A DNA stretch of 56,861 bases from Dehalococcoidia bacterium (lineage in GTDB: Bacteria; Chloroflexota; Dehalococcoidia; DSTF01; JACRBR01), in contig JADMII010000006.1 in NCBI GenBank assembly GCA_015478665.1, forward strand, positions 1 to 56,861, written 5' to 3'. Both the position numbers and the translations under genes were made by a program. Of the stretch, positions 1-8,368 are shown piece after piece (position 1 is the first letter of the stretch; each line of letters begins with the position of its first letter). The notes under the pieces are model-generated. The model worked only from the letters and a program-made list of their open reading frames with translations. It was not told where the DNA came from and did not search any database.

Positions 1-52
1 CAACCGGCTCATAATCGGTAGGTCGTTGGTTCGAATCCAACCGCTGCTACCA
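1..52 (+). tRNA. tRNA-Met (CAT), 3' part only
   Basis: The window opens inside a tRNA. The anticodon arm pairs ACCGG with TCGGT around the loop CTCATAA, giving anticodon CAT. The T arm GTTGG-TTCGAAT-CCAAC follows, then the acceptor 3' strand CGCTGCT, discriminator A and an encoded CCA at 50-52. The anticodon stem lacks the three G-C pairs of an initiator tRNA, so this is an elongator tRNA-Met, or less likely a CAT-anticodon tRNA-Ile. The 5' half, including the D arm, lies outside the window. Confidence 0.93.
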
Positions 53-65
53 GCAGACAACGAAG

Positions 66-92
66 AGAGCGGCCCCGCATGCGGGCCGCTCT
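66..92 (+). terminator. Strong GC hairpin after tRNA-Met
   Basis: AGAGCGGCCC (66-75) pairs perfectly with GGGCCGCTCT (83-92) around a 7-base loop, starting 13 bases after the tRNA CCA end. There is no T-run after it, so it may be a U-poor terminator or a processing boundary. Its position fits the end of the tRNA transcript. Confidence 0.6.
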
Positions 93-148
93 GCTCGTCT
101 GCGAGGACGTGGGCCGCCGTCCTCACACACCGCCGATCGTCCGGGGCC

Positions 149-364
149 TCAGGCGACGGGCGGCAACGCCCGCGCCGCGCGTGCTTCGCGCAGGCGCTGG
201 ACGTGGGCGTCGAAGCGGACGGCGCACGCCGACAATCGTCCGTGCCGCGCATCATCGACGAGCGGCAGGGCATCCGTCGCGTCGCGCAGACCCGCCTCGA
301 TGACCTCGAGCTGCAACGAAGAAGCCTCGCGCGCGGACGGGCGCTCGCGCCGCGCGTTGATCAT
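149..364 (-). CDS. Small soluble protein of unknown function (71 aa)
   Basis: No family is recognised. The start is set by a strong Shine-Dalgarno site, GGGGAGG, about five bases before the ATG at 364. A longer in-frame extension to 502 exists but has no comparable ribosome site. The product is charged and probably helical, with an Arg-rich start, a middle rich in Leu, Asp and Ala, and no membrane segment or cysteine pair. It lies 16 bases downstream of a 35-residue membrane peptide gene on the same strand, so the two may form a mini-operon. Existence is supported by the ribosome site and context only. Confidence 0.5.
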   Translation of the reverse strand: MINARRERPSAREASSLQLEVIEAGLRDATDALPLVDDARHGRLSACAVRFDAHVQRLREARAARALPPVA

Positions 365-380
365 CGTCGCCTCCCCGCCG

Positions 381-488
381 TCAGAATCCAATCGAGATGA
401 TCCGCGCGCCCTCCGGATCGGCGAGCGCGGCCAGTACGGCGTACGTGAGCATGCCGGCGATGATGCCGGTCCCGACGAGTGCGAGCAT
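381..488 (-). CDS. Single-pass membrane micropeptide (35 aa)
   Basis: ATG at 488 is preceded by GGAGGT three bases upstream, and TGA is at 381-383. The peptide begins MLALVGTGIIAGMLTYAVLA, which makes one hydrophobic helix, followed by a short tail with ALADPEG. The pattern of a hydrophobic helix ending in Ala-Leu-x-x-Pro-Glu resembles KdpF, the small Kdp potassium-ATPase subunit, but no kdpA, kdpB or kdpC lies next to it here. A TATGAT hexamer at 536-541 (minus strand) could be its -10 element. Function is unknown and the KdpF resemblance is only suggestive. Confidence 0.5.
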   Translation of the reverse strand: MLALVGTGIIAGMLTYAVLAALADPEGARIISIGF

Positions 489-649
489 GTGACCTCCGTC
501 ATCCGTGCGAAGGCATGAGGCGTGAAGGGGAGGCGATCATATGACGGCGCTCGCGAACGAGGCGTAACAGCCGACGCCCGGACGTTGCAGGATCATCGCA
601 ATGGTATGCGGCGGTCAGGCCGCCAGGCGCGCCTGCAACGCGAGCGGCA

Positions 650-1111
650 TCACGCCGGCTCCGCCGGCGCGGCGTCCGCCGCCGGCTCATCGAGCTGCTC
701 GAAGAGCTGGAAGAGCACGCCGCCGGACGACTTCGGGTGCACGAAGAGCTCCTTCCAGTCCCACGACACGCGCGGTCCGCCGAACGGCTCGATGCTGTGG
801 GCGCGCAGCGCGTCGGCCGCGCGGTCGGCGTCGTCCACCTGCAGCGTCACATGATGGAGGCCCGGGCCGCGCTCTCGCAGGAATTTGGCGATGAAGCTCT
901 CCTCGCCGATCGGCTCGAGGATCTCCCACTGCATCTGGCGCTGGCCATCGGCGCCGGGGACATCGAGCACGACGCCGGCGAAGCCCGCCTCTTCGTTCCG
1001 GAAGCGCCCGGCTTCCTTCCAGCCGAAGATCTCGGTGAAGAACGACAACTGGTCATCGATCTTCCAGACGGCCATGCTGACGTGGTCGACGCGCTGAATT
1101 CCAACCGGCAC
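650..1111 (-). CDS. mce: Methylmalonyl-CoA epimerase-like VOC protein
   Basis: A 153-residue vicinal-oxygen-chelate protein. It has the paired beta-alpha-beta modules of methylmalonyl-CoA epimerases: VDHVSMAVWKIDD near the start (first His ligand), EILEPIGEESFIAKFLRERG in the middle, GLHHVTLQVDD (second His) and HPKSSGGVLFQLFE at the end (Glu ligand). Family members interconvert (R)- and (S)-methylmalonyl-CoA in propionyl-CoA metabolism. The start is taken as GTG at 1111, six bases after AGGGG; a GTG at 1117 is the alternative. No mutase or propionyl-CoA carboxylase lies nearby, so another VOC substrate cannot be excluded. The C-terminal tail is Ala/Pro-rich. Confidence 0.85.
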   Translation of the reverse strand: MPVGIQRVDHVSMAVWKIDDQLSFFTEIFGWKEAGRFRNEEAGFAGVVLDVPGADGQRQMQWEILEPIGEESFIAKFLRERGPGLHHVTLQVDDADRAADALRAHSIEPFGGPRVSWDWKELFVHPKSSGGVLFQLFEQLDEPAADAAPAEPA

Positions 1112-1335
1112 TGGCACCCCCTCGTGTTGTGGTCGCCGGGAACACCCGCGATGGGTAAGCAAGCTCCTCGGCGCTGCTGGCATTGAAGCAAGGGTGCCCG
1201 GCTGTGGGAAGCGCGTCCGGCGCAGCGCCGCGGACGCATGTGATGCCGGCCGGGATGCGTCGCCGTCATCGGCCTGTGCGTGGACGGGCGCGATGGGCGT
1301 CGAAGCGAACGCGTCCGCCGCGGTGCTGTCCGGAT

Positions 1336-1935
1336 CTACGGCCGCGCGAGCCACCGCTCGGAGATCCAGCCCTCGGCGCCGCCCGCCGCGCGGACGCGCT
1401 GCCACGTCTCGCCGTCGACGCTCGCCCGCTGGCCGAGCACGGCGACGCCTGTGCCGTCGGGAAGCGCCGCCGCCGCCGGCGCAGCGGCATATCCCGGTGC
1501 GACGCGCAGGTACGCGCCCTCGCCGTTCGTCCGGCCGACGAGCAGGAAGCGGGCGCCGGGAGTCGGCGTGGCGAACCGCGTGCGAAGCCAGTCGACCGCC
1601 TGCGCGCCGACATCCTGCGCCCGTGCCGTGCCGCCGGCGCCGGCGTCGGCGACGACGTCGCGGTAGATGCTGGCGCCGACGGCGACGCCGAGCACGCAGA
1701 GCGCGACGAGCGCCGCCTTCCAGTAGCGGCGTCGCGGCAGGCGCGCCGAGCGCGGCGGCCGCCGCGCGAGCTCCCGCGTGTACGTCTGGTAGGCGGCGTT
1801 GAGGTCGTCGAGCTCTGCGAGCGCGCCCGTCTCGTCGGCGGCGCGAAGGACGCGGGCGCGCGACCAGTAGGCGGCGCTGATGTCGTCGCCCGAGGCGTCG
1901 GGGGCGAGGCCGAGGAGCGAGAAGATCCGCTGCAT
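1336..1935 (-). CDS. J-like domain, membrane helix and SH3-like domain protein
   Basis: A 199-residue protein starting at the ATG at 1935 (MQRIFSLLGLAPDASGDDIS), with GGAG about ten bases upstream. Residues 1-55 resemble a J domain (helix II DDISAAYWSRARVLR, helix III LAELDDLNAAYQTYT) but lack the HPD tripeptide needed to stimulate Hsp70. A basic stretch and one membrane helix (WKAALVALCVLGVAVGASIY) follow. The C-terminal third, with YLRVAPGYAA, GTGVAVLGQ and GWISERWL, looks like a bacterial SH3 domain facing outward. It is probably an envelope sensor or scaffold; the role is unknown. Confidence 0.75.
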   Translation of the reverse strand: MQRIFSLLGLAPDASGDDISAAYWSRARVLRAADETGALAELDDLNAAYQTYTRELARRPPRSARLPRRRYWKAALVALCVLGVAVGASIYRDVVADAGAGGTARAQDVGAQAVDWLRTRFATPTPGARFLLVGRTNGEGAYLRVAPGYAAAPAAAALPDGTGVAVLGQRASVDGETWQRVRAAGGAEGWISERWLARP

Positions 1936-2238
1936 CCGATACGTCTCCGCGATCAGTATCGACGGGCAATCGTCGGTCTGCACTCACACACCGCGGCGCC
2001 GGACGGCGAGACGCCGGCCCACCGTGACGCGGAGGCCGGCCGAGGCACGCGGGCGGCTGCTGGAGCGAACGGTGGGGAGCGGACGAGCGCGATCCGGCGG
2101 CGCGACGATGCAGCGCGCCGCGGCGGAGGGCTACGGCTCAAGACGCCGGGCGAACCCGGCGGTGGGGTGCCGAGGAGGCGAAGCCGGCGCTGCGGCTGAG
2201 TTCGGAAAGGCGACGCCGGACGCCTGGCGGCACGACGA

Positions 2239-3726
2239 TCAGGTCGCCACGCCGCGCCGCAGCATCTTCCCCGCGCGCGCCCCGGTCTGGCGGCCGTGCT
2301 CGGCGGCGACCTCGCCGTTGACGATGACGTAGTCGATGCCGCGGGAATACTGCCGCGGCTCCGCGTACGTGGCGACGTCGGCGACGGTCGCCGGGTCGAA
2401 GATCACAAGATCCGCCTGCCAGCCCTCGCGCAGGATGCCGCGCCCGGCGATGCGATGCTTCCCCGCCGGCAGCGACGTCATCTTGCGTACCGCCTCTTCG
2501 AGCGCCAGCAGCGGCTCCTCGCGAACATACTTCTCCAGCACGGCGGCCATCGTGCCGTAGAGGCGAGGGTGCGGCTTGCCCTCCGACGGCAGGCCGTCGG
2601 AGCCGATCATCGCGTGGTCGTCGGCGATGACGCGGCGGACGTCGGCCTCATCCATGATGAACATGATCACGCTCGGCGTATTCTCTTCGTCCTGCAGCAC
2701 CTTTCGGATCGCCTCGCCGATCGGCAGGTCGAGCTCGGCGGCGATCTCGCGCACGTACTTGCCTTCGTAGCGCTCCTTGTTGTACTTGACGCTGGCGATG
2801 ATCGCCGGCGCCGTCTCGAACGCGGCGCCGCGGCCGAGCCGGAACATCGCCGCCAGCGACGAGCTCGACGCCACGTACGGGTAGACATCGATGGTCACGT
2901 CGACGCCGCGGGCGCGCGCCTCGGCGATCAATGGCAGCGACTGCTTCGTCATGCCGAAGTACTGCGCGCCGGCCGCCTTGTGGTGCGAGATCTGCACGCC
3001 GCATCCGGCCTGCTCGCCGATGCTGATCGCCTCGCCGACAGCCTCGAGCAGGCGCGCGCTCTCGTCGCGGATGTGGCTGCCGTAGATGCCGCCGTAGGAC
3101 GCGGCGACCTTCGCCAGCGCCACGAGCTCGTCCGTGCGGGCGAAGGCGCCGGGGGCGTAGACCAGGCCCGTGCTCAGGCCGATGGCGCCGGCACGCATCC
3201 CCTCGTCGAGCTGCTCGCGCATGCGCTGCAGCTCGGCGTCGCCAGGCGGCCGGCGCTCGCCGCCCATCGCGTTGTAGCGCAGGACGCCGTGCGGGACGTA
3301 GGCGGCGACGTTGCACGCAGGGCGCGCCGCCTCGACCGCGGCAAAGTACTCGGCCGTCGTACTCCATGGAAGGTCGCTCTCACCGAGGATCGGGCCCATG
3401 CCGGCGGCGTAGTAGGCGCGGAAGGCATCGTTCGCCGGCGCGACGCCGGCGCCGCAGTTGCCGACGACGTCCGTCGTAACACCCTGCATGATCTTGAAGT
3501 CGACTCGGGGATCGCGGATCACGGCCGCGTCGTCGTGCGTGTGGACATCGATGAACCCGGGCGCAACGGCATGGCCCTCCGCGTCGAGCTCGGTCTCGCC
3601 GCGGCCGTCGATCGCGCCGACAGCGACGATGCGCCCGTCGCTCACGGCGAGCGCGCCCTGCCGCGCCGGCGCGCCGGTGCCGTCGACGATGAGGCCGTGA
3701 CGGATGACGAGGTCGTAGTCGGCCAC
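2239..3726 (-). CDS. D-aminoacylase / N-acyl-D-amino-acid deacylase family amidohydrolase
   Basis: A 495-residue metal-dependent amidohydrolase. The urease-like beta domain (DLVIRHGLIVDGTG) is followed by PGFIDVHTHDD at about 60-66 with the HxH pair, GNCGAG with the bridging Cys at about 91, SHIRDES (His about 217), ISHHKAAG (His about 247) and MIGSDGLPSEGKPHPR with the catalytic Asp. All expected D-aminoacylase metal ligands are present. The start is GTG at 3726, seven bases after GGAGG, placed 13 bases after the oxidoreductase stop, so the two genes form one operon. Family members hydrolyse N-acyl-D-amino acids; the true substrate is unknown. A degenerate paralogue lies at 22424-24061. Confidence 0.9.
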   Translation of the reverse strand: MADYDLVIRHGLIVDGTGAPARQGALAVSDGRIVAVGAIDGRGETELDAEGHAVAPGFIDVHTHDDAAVIRDPRVDFKIMQGVTTDVVGNCGAGVAPANDAFRAYYAAGMGPILGESDLPWSTTAEYFAAVEAARPACNVAAYVPHGVLRYNAMGGERRPPGDAELQRMREQLDEGMRAGAIGLSTGLVYAPGAFARTDELVALAKVAASYGGIYGSHIRDESARLLEAVGEAISIGEQAGCGVQISHHKAAGAQYFGMTKQSLPLIAEARARGVDVTIDVYPYVASSSSLAAMFRLGRGAAFETAPAIIASVKYNKERYEGKYVREIAAELDLPIGEAIRKVLQDEENTPSVIMFIMDEADVRRVIADDHAMIGSDGLPSEGKPHPRLYGTMAAVLEKYVREEPLLALEEAVRKMTSLPAGKHRIAGRGILREGWQADLVIFDPATVADVATYAEPRQYSRGIDYVIVNGEVAAEHGRQTGARAGKMLRRGVAT

Positions 3727-3739
3727 GCGCGCCTCCAGC

Positions 3740-4846
3740 CTAGGCCATCTCGACGGCGCGGCCCTCGCGAGCCGAGCGGTAGATGGCATCGACCACCTCG
3801 TGCGCGTAGACGGCGACGTCGAACCCCGGCCAGGCCTCGCGGCCATCGCTGACGGCGCGCAGGAAGGCGTAGTCCTCCAGCAGGTAGTCCTGTCCGGCGT
3901 ACTCCGCGCGCACGCTCGCCCGCAGCCGCTCGTCGCCCAGGCCGGCGAGCTCGATGTGGCGCTCGATGACGTCGGCGGAGCTGATCTCCTGCTTCTCCGC
4001 GGCGGCGTTCGCGTCGATGTCGATCGGCGCCGCCCAGTCGTTGTCCTGCCACTGCAGCTGGCCGTCCTCGCAGACGACCAGCATGCGCCGGCTGCTGCCG
4101 CGATGCAGCAGGTTGTGCCAGATCGACGTGTGGCTGACGACGGCGCCGGAGGCGAACTCGAGCGTGGCGCTGCTCAGGTCCTCGACGCCCTCCTTCCCGA
4201 AGAAGTGGCGCGTGACGCCGTAGACGCGCCGCAGGCGCCCGAAATACGACACGAGGATATCGACGTCGTGGATCGCGTGCTCGAGCAGCGTGCCTGCGCC
4301 GACGAGATTCACGTCGCCGCGCCAGGTGCTGCGATAGTGGCCCTGGATCGGGAAGTACTGGTCGTCCACCATCACCGCCGTCATCGGCCGGCCCATCGAC
4401 GCGTCGCGAAGCAGCTCGCGCGTGACCGTGACAACGGGCGAGAAGCGCATCACCAGGCCGACCTGATGGGTGATGCCCGCCGCGGCCGCCGCGTCGCGCA
4501 TGCTGGAGGCGTCGCCGGCGTTGAAGGCGAGCGGCTTCTCGCAGAAGAGCGCCTTGCCGGCGGCGCAGACCGCCAGCGCCAACTCTCGATGGTAGGCGGT
4601 TGGCGTGCAGATGTAGACCGTGTTGATCCCGGGATGGGCGATGAGCTCGTAAGGGTCGTCGGTGACGAACGAGAGCCCGGCGGCGGCGGCGTAGCTGTCG
4701 CGACGCTCCGGGTCCGCCTCGGCCAAGCCGATCAGCTCGCCGTCGACGAGGCCATGCTTCAGGCAGAAGTGGATCGATTTGCCATGCGTCGTGCCCATGA
4801 CGCCGGCGCCGATGATGCCGATCCGCGGTCGCATGCCCGCTCCCAT
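3740..4846 (-). CDS. Gfo/Idh/MocA family NAD(P)-dependent oxidoreductase
   Basis: A 368-residue protein with a classic Rossmann start (RIGIIGAGVMGTTHG), the ICTPTAYHRELALAVCAAGK segment and the CEKPLAFNAGD motif carrying the family Lys. The C-terminal half has the alpha/beta substrate domain with LEHAIHDVDIL, where the His would act in catalysis. Members oxidise sugars, inositols or related polyols with NAD(P). The first ATG at 4846 follows AGGGAG by five bases; an ATG at 4834 also has GGGAG and is an alternative. A TATGAT -10 candidate lies at 4871-4876 on the minus strand. It is the upstream gene of a two-gene operon with the amidohydrolase. Confidence 0.9.
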   Translation of the reverse strand: MGAGMRPRIGIIGAGVMGTTHGKSIHFCLKHGLVDGELIGLAEADPERRDSYAAAAGLSFVTDDPYELIAHPGINTVYICTPTAYHRELALAVCAAGKALFCEKPLAFNAGDASSMRDAAAAAGITHQVGLVMRFSPVVTVTRELLRDASMGRPMTAVMVDDQYFPIQGHYRSTWRGDVNLVGAGTLLEHAIHDVDILVSYFGRLRRVYGVTRHFFGKEGVEDLSSATLEFASGAVVSHTSIWHNLLHRGSSRRMLVVCEDGQLQWQDNDWAAPIDIDANAAAEKQEISSADVIERHIELAGLGDERLRASVRAEYAGQDYLLEDYAFLRAVSDGREAWPGFDVAVYAHEVVDAIYRSAREGRAVEMA

Positions 4847-5345
4847 CGATGCTCCCTGCGTTCGCGCGGCATCATAGCCGACGCAGCGTGCGCGGGCACG
4901 ACGGCGGTCGCCGCTGCGCTCACGTTCGACGCCTCCAGCCGTTCATCCTTCTGTCTGCATCTACGTGCATCTCCGCTTCCCCTCGTCTCCCCGCGACACT
5001 TCGCCCTCCTCGCCCTCCTTCGCCCCTCCGGCCTCAGTCACCCCTCATCTGCGTCCATCCGTGCGCATCTGTCGCTCTCCCGTCGCGCGCATCGTCCTGC
5101 GCCGGAACGGTTCCTCGCTTCGCTCACCCGCCCTCCGTCATCTGATCTGCGACCGGCGGCACCGCTCATCCTGGGTCTCCCGTTCGCGGCCGGCGCGCGA
5201 TCGGCGAAGTTCGCCGGCAAGCCGTCACTGGCGCCCGTCTGCGGAAGTTAAGCAGATGAGCAGCGGTTTGGTTCCGGACCACCCCCATCGACCGGAGCCT
5301 GCCGCTGCTCATTGCGATCTGCCAGGTCAGAGATCCGGCGTACGC
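4847..5345. other. Intergenic region with pyrimidine-rich, repeat-like segment
   Basis: About 500 bases separate two divergent genes. From roughly 4920 to 5170 the plus strand is strongly pyrimidine-biased (tracts of CCCTCC, CTTCGCCC and similar). It contains two related degenerate segments, around 4949-4976 (CTGCATCTACGTGCATCTCC) and 5043-5070 (CATCTGCGTCCATCCGTGCG). No convincing coding sequence was found: the short frames here are Ser/Arg/Pro-rich and lack ribosome sites. The right edge contains the -10 element of the LCP gene and the left edge that of the oxidoreductase. Confidence 0.6.
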
Positions 5346-5351
5346 TAGAAT
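5346..5351 (+). promoter_or_regulatory. -10 element (TAGAAT) of LCP gene
   Basis: TAGAAT lies ten bases before the ATG at 5362. There is no Shine-Dalgarno sequence between them and no clear -35 box. The expected transcript would start within about three bases of the ATG, so it may be leaderless. Confidence 0.5.
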
Positions 5352-5361
5352 GACGCCGGTC

Positions 5362-6462
5362 ATGGACGACATCGAAGCCTACGGGCAGTTGCAGGAACGC
5401 ACGCTCCCGGGCCGCCCGCCGGCGGCGCCGCCCCTCCCGCTCCCGGCCGCACCGCGGCGACGCAAGCGCCGGCACTGGCTGCGCAACTTCATCCTGCTGG
5501 CCGTGGCCTACATCGTCGCCGGCGTCGTCACGGCCGTGCAGCCGATCCCGATCGCGTCGGCGCGGCTCTCGGTGCCGCTTCCCGGAGGCGCGCCGCTGAT
5601 CTTCGGCCTGCCGGACCGGCCGTTCACCGTGCTCGTCATCGGCCTCGACCGCCGGCCCTCCGAGACGGGCCCGAGCCGGACGGACACCGTGCTCCTCGTC
5701 CGCATCGACCCGCGCTCGCATCGCGCGGCGTTCCTCAGCATCCCGCGCGATTCGATGATGTCCGTGCCGCAGCCGGGCGGCGGCTGGACGCAGGACCGCA
5801 TCAACACCGCCTACGTCTACAACTGGTCGGCGAAGGACGCAACGGCGGCGCCGAAGGCGGTGATGGCGACGATCGAGCGGAACCTCGGGATCAAGGTCGA
5901 TCACTACGTCACCTTCGACCAGTACGACTCCGAGAAGCTGATCGACGCGATGGGCGGCGTCACCATCGACAATCCGAAGGCGTTCGGTCAGGCGGACTAC
6001 TCCGACGACGACGTGAACGTGAAGCCGCAGCAGTTCCCCGTCGGCAAGCAGCACCTCAACGGCTACCAGGCGGTCGCCTACGGCCGCATCCGCCAGGGCT
6101 CGTCGGACTTCGACCGCATCCTCCGCCAGCAGCGCATCGCCGCCGGCCTGCTCGACGAGGCGGCGTCGCCGTCGTCGCTGCTGCGCGTGCCGGCCGTCTG
6201 GCGCGCCTACGGGAAGGCGATCGGCACGGACATGAGCCTTCGCCAGTCGGCGGGCGTGCTGGCGATGCTGAAGCGCGTGCCGGACAGCCAGTTGAAGACG
6301 AAGTCGCTGGGCGATGCGGCGACGCCCTGCAACTCCTGCACGGCAGCGATCCAGCTGCTGGTGCCGGCGAAGGTGCAGCAGATCATCGCCGAAGCGTTCG
6401 GCGACCCGGCGGCGGGCCAACGGGCGGCGGCGCTGCTTCAGTCCAACGGCGTCGCCGGGTAA
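5362..6462 (+). CDS. LytR-CpsA-Psr (LCP) family cell-wall ligase
   Basis: A 366-residue membrane-anchored protein. A Pro-rich, basic cytoplasmic start is followed by one membrane helix (NFILLAVAYIVAGVVTAV), then the extracellular LCP domain with FTVLVIGLDRR, SRTDTVLLVRID, SIPRDS, DRINTAYVY and RIRQGSSDFDRILRQQ. These Arg and Asp residues bind polyprenyl pyrophosphate in the family. LCP enzymes transfer polyprenyl-linked glycopolymers to the cell wall or to other acceptors. The ATG at 5362 is preferred over the one at 5350, because the latter lies inside the -10 hexamer. The 3' end overlaps the convergent hydrolase gene by 25 bases. Confidence 0.92.
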   Translation: MDDIEAYGQLQERTLPGRPPAAPPLPLPAAPRRRKRRHWLRNFILLAVAYIVAGVVTAVQPIPIASARLSVPLPGGAPLIFGLPDRPFTVLVIGLDRRPSETGPSRTDTVLLVRIDPRSHRAAFLSIPRDSMMSVPQPGGGWTQDRINTAYVYNWSAKDATAAPKAVMATIERNLGIKVDHYVTFDQYDSEKLIDAMGGVTIDNPKAFGQADYSDDDVNVKPQQFPVGKQHLNGYQAVAYGRIRQGSSDFDRILRQQRIAAGLLDEAASPSSLLRVPAVWRAYGKAIGTDMSLRQSAGVLAMLKRVPDSQLKTKSLGDAATPCNSCTAAIQLLVPAKVQQIIAEAFGDPAAGQRAAALLQSNGVAG

Positions 6463-7226
6463 GACGCCGACCGGCCCTCCGCCGCGGCGGCGGCCTCCCG
6501 GACGAACGCATCGAACAGCCGCCGCATGCGCGGAGCGAAGTCCCGCTGCTGCACTTCCGGTCGCTCGGGATGCCACTGGACGCCGACGAGCCAGCGCTGC
6601 TCGACTCCCTCGACGCCCTCGATCAGCTCAACGCCGTGCTCGTCGGCGAAGGCGACGGGCCGCAGCCCGGGCGCCAGGTCCGTCGCCCGGACGGCCTGGT
6701 GATGCCGCGAGTTCGTGCGGAACTGCGTCTCGCCGAGGATGCCGGCAAGCCGCGACGCCGGGTCGATGCGCACCTCGTGCCAGCGCGACGGCATGCCGCC
6801 GGCGCGCAGGTCGGCGCGATGCTCGCCGCTGTCGATGTGCTGCAGGAGGGTGCCGCCAAGCGCGACGTTCAGCAACTGGTGCCCGCGGCAGATGGCCAGT
6901 ACGGGGATCTCGCGGGCGATGGCGACGTCGATGCAGGCCGTCTCCATCGCGTCGCGTTCGGGATGTGTCGTGCGGACCTTCTCGTGGCGGATGGCGCCGT
7001 ACCGCGCCGGATCCACGTCGACGCCGCCGGTGATCATCAGCCCGTCGAGCGTGCGCGCGACCACAGCGTGCTCGCCGGCGTTCGCCTCCGAGAGGTCGAC
7101 CACGAGGCCGCCCGATTGGCGCACGGCCGACCAGTATCGCTCGACCGACTCGCCGGCGACGTCCTCCCAGCGCGTGACGCCGATCCTCGGCGCCGGAGAT
7201 GCGATCGGCTCACCGCTGCGGCGCAT
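6438..7226 (-). CDS. Class I glutamine amidotransferase-like hydrolase (peptidase C26, PuuD-like)
   Basis: A 262-residue protein of the gamma-glutamyl-gamma-aminobutyrate hydrolase type. The nucleophile Cys sits in LAICRGHQLLNVALGG (Cys about 113). The His-Glu pair is in VGVQWHPERPE, with NSRHHQAV and MITGGVDVDP also typical. Family enzymes cleave gamma-glutamyl amides, for example in putrescine degradation. The start at 7226 has GAGGAGG eight bases upstream. No other polyamine genes are adjacent, so the substrate is unassigned. About 240 bases upstream (7227-7469) hold no gene that I can see. Confidence 0.9.
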   Translation of the reverse strand: MRRSGEPIASPAPRIGVTRWEDVAGESVERYWSAVRQSGGLVVDLSEANAGEHAVVARTLDGLMITGGVDVDPARYGAIRHEKVRTTHPERDAMETACIDVAIAREIPVLAICRGHQLLNVALGGTLLQHIDSGEHRADLRAGGMPSRWHEVRIDPASRLAGILGETQFRTNSRHHQAVRATDLAPGLRPVAFADEHGVELIEGVEGVEQRWLVGVQWHPERPEVQQRDFAPRMRRLFDAFVREAAAAAEGRSASYPATPLD

Positions 7227-7469
7227 CTGCGACGCCTCCTCACTGAAGTCCGCACATCCGGCACGGGCGGCCGGCCCGCGCCTCCACGATACGCCGCTGC
7301 TACCTGGAAGCCCGACGGGCAGCCGACCGTGCGCGAGCGCCGGACTGCGCCGGGGACGGGCAGCGACCGGCGGCGGCGAATGGCGGACGGCCGCGGGGCA
7401 CCCTCACGGACACCAGCGGACGTGCGGACGGCGGCCGGGCGCAGGCGCTCGCGGGCCGGCGACTCCGGC

Positions 7470-8306
7470 CTACTCGTCGAAGTCGCTGTCCTCGTGCTCC
7501 TCCGCGCGCGCGGCGTCGAAGAGCCCCATCTCACGCGGCTCCGCCTCGGACTCCGGCTCGCTCTCCGCGTCCTCCCACTCATCCGTCTCGTCCGTCAGAT
7601 CCTCATCTTCATCGAGATCCGAGCGGACAAGGCTCTCGCGGGTGTACGGACGGATGCCATCGCCCGCCTTGCCGGCCGGGAACGAGAGGCGGCCGACCTG
7701 CGTCGGATGCTGGAACGTCTCCTTGATGATCACGCGCACGCTGCGCTCGCGGATGCCGGCGATGGCGGCGGCGTACTTGTTGCCGCCGTCCATGAGCTTC
7801 GACAGGCGCATTGCCAGCTTCGGCTCGATGTCGCTGATGTGATCGCCGGCCATCGTCTCGATCGACAGGCGGCTGCCGAGCGGCTTCAGCGCCACCTCGT
7901 CGCCGGCGGACAGGGTCGCCAGCATCTTCATGTTCACCTGCTGGAGTGTCGTCACACCCGTCTTCCCCATCTCCTCGATGAAGAGGCTGGCGCCGACCTG
8001 ATGCGCCTTGTCGGGCTCGACCTTCGCCCGCGCCGATGCCAGTCGCTCGAGGTTCTTGCGGGCGATGCCGTTCGAGGGGTTGAGCTCGAGCGACTTCTGG
8101 TAGGCCTCGCGCGCCTCCTTGATCTTGCCGACTTCGCTGAGCGCCTTGCCCAGCCGGTTGTAGGCTTCGGCGTCGTCCGGGAAGACAGCGATGATCGCGC
8201 GGTTCGCCGAGACGGCATCGTCCCAGCGGCTCTGCATGGCGAACTGGATCGCCTGCTCCGTCCGAACCCGCTTCATGCGTGACTCGTCCTGTGTCTGGTA
8301 CGTCAT
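7470..8306 (-). CDS. TPR protein with acidic C-terminal tail
   Basis: A 278-residue protein. Residues about 15-100 form tetratricopeptide repeats (WDDAVSANRAIIAVFPDDAE, AYNRLGKALSEVGKIKEARE, AYQKSLELNPSN). The middle is a conserved-looking domain with no family I can name. The last 60 residues are strongly acidic (DLDEDEDLTDETDEWEDAES). It is cytoplasmic, with no signal peptide. The ATG follows GAGGAACC, and the gene has one of the clearest sigma-70 promoters in the window just upstream. The TPR fold suggests protein-protein interaction; the partner is unknown. Confidence 0.8.
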   Translation of the reverse strand: MTYQTQDESRMKRVRTEQAIQFAMQSRWDDAVSANRAIIAVFPDDAEAYNRLGKALSEVGKIKEAREAYQKSLELNPSNGIARKNLERLASARAKVEPDKAHQVGASLFIEEMGKTGVTTLQQVNMKMLATLSAGDEVALKPLGSRLSIETMAGDHISDIEPKLAMRLSKLMDGGNKYAAAIAGIRERSVRVIIKETFQHPTQVGRLSFPAGKAGDGIRPYTRESLVRSDLDEDEDLTDETDEWEDAESEPESEAEPREMGLFDAARAEEHEDSDFDE

Positions 8307-8339
8307 GGTTCCTCGTCGTTACCCGCCAAATTTCGCGTG

Positions 8340-8368
8340 ATTGTAGAGCCTCGATCCGGCCGAAACAA
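8340..8368 (-). promoter_or_regulatory. Sigma-70-type promoter of TPR gene
   Basis: On the minus strand TTGTTT (8363-8368) is separated by exactly 17 bases from TACAAT (8340-8345), about 33 bases before the ATG at 8306. Confidence 0.75.

Noticed and set aside
541-567. Eight-codon frame (MTALANEA) with a strong upstream GGGGAGG
   Set aside because: It is too short to support by itself and the purine run may be chance; no plus-strand gene follows that it could regulate.
2296-3852. Long plus-strand open frame opposite the D-aminoacylase gene
   Set aside because: Its composition is Arg/Ala/Val-rich with no motif, and the minus strand has a full family match with a ribosome site.
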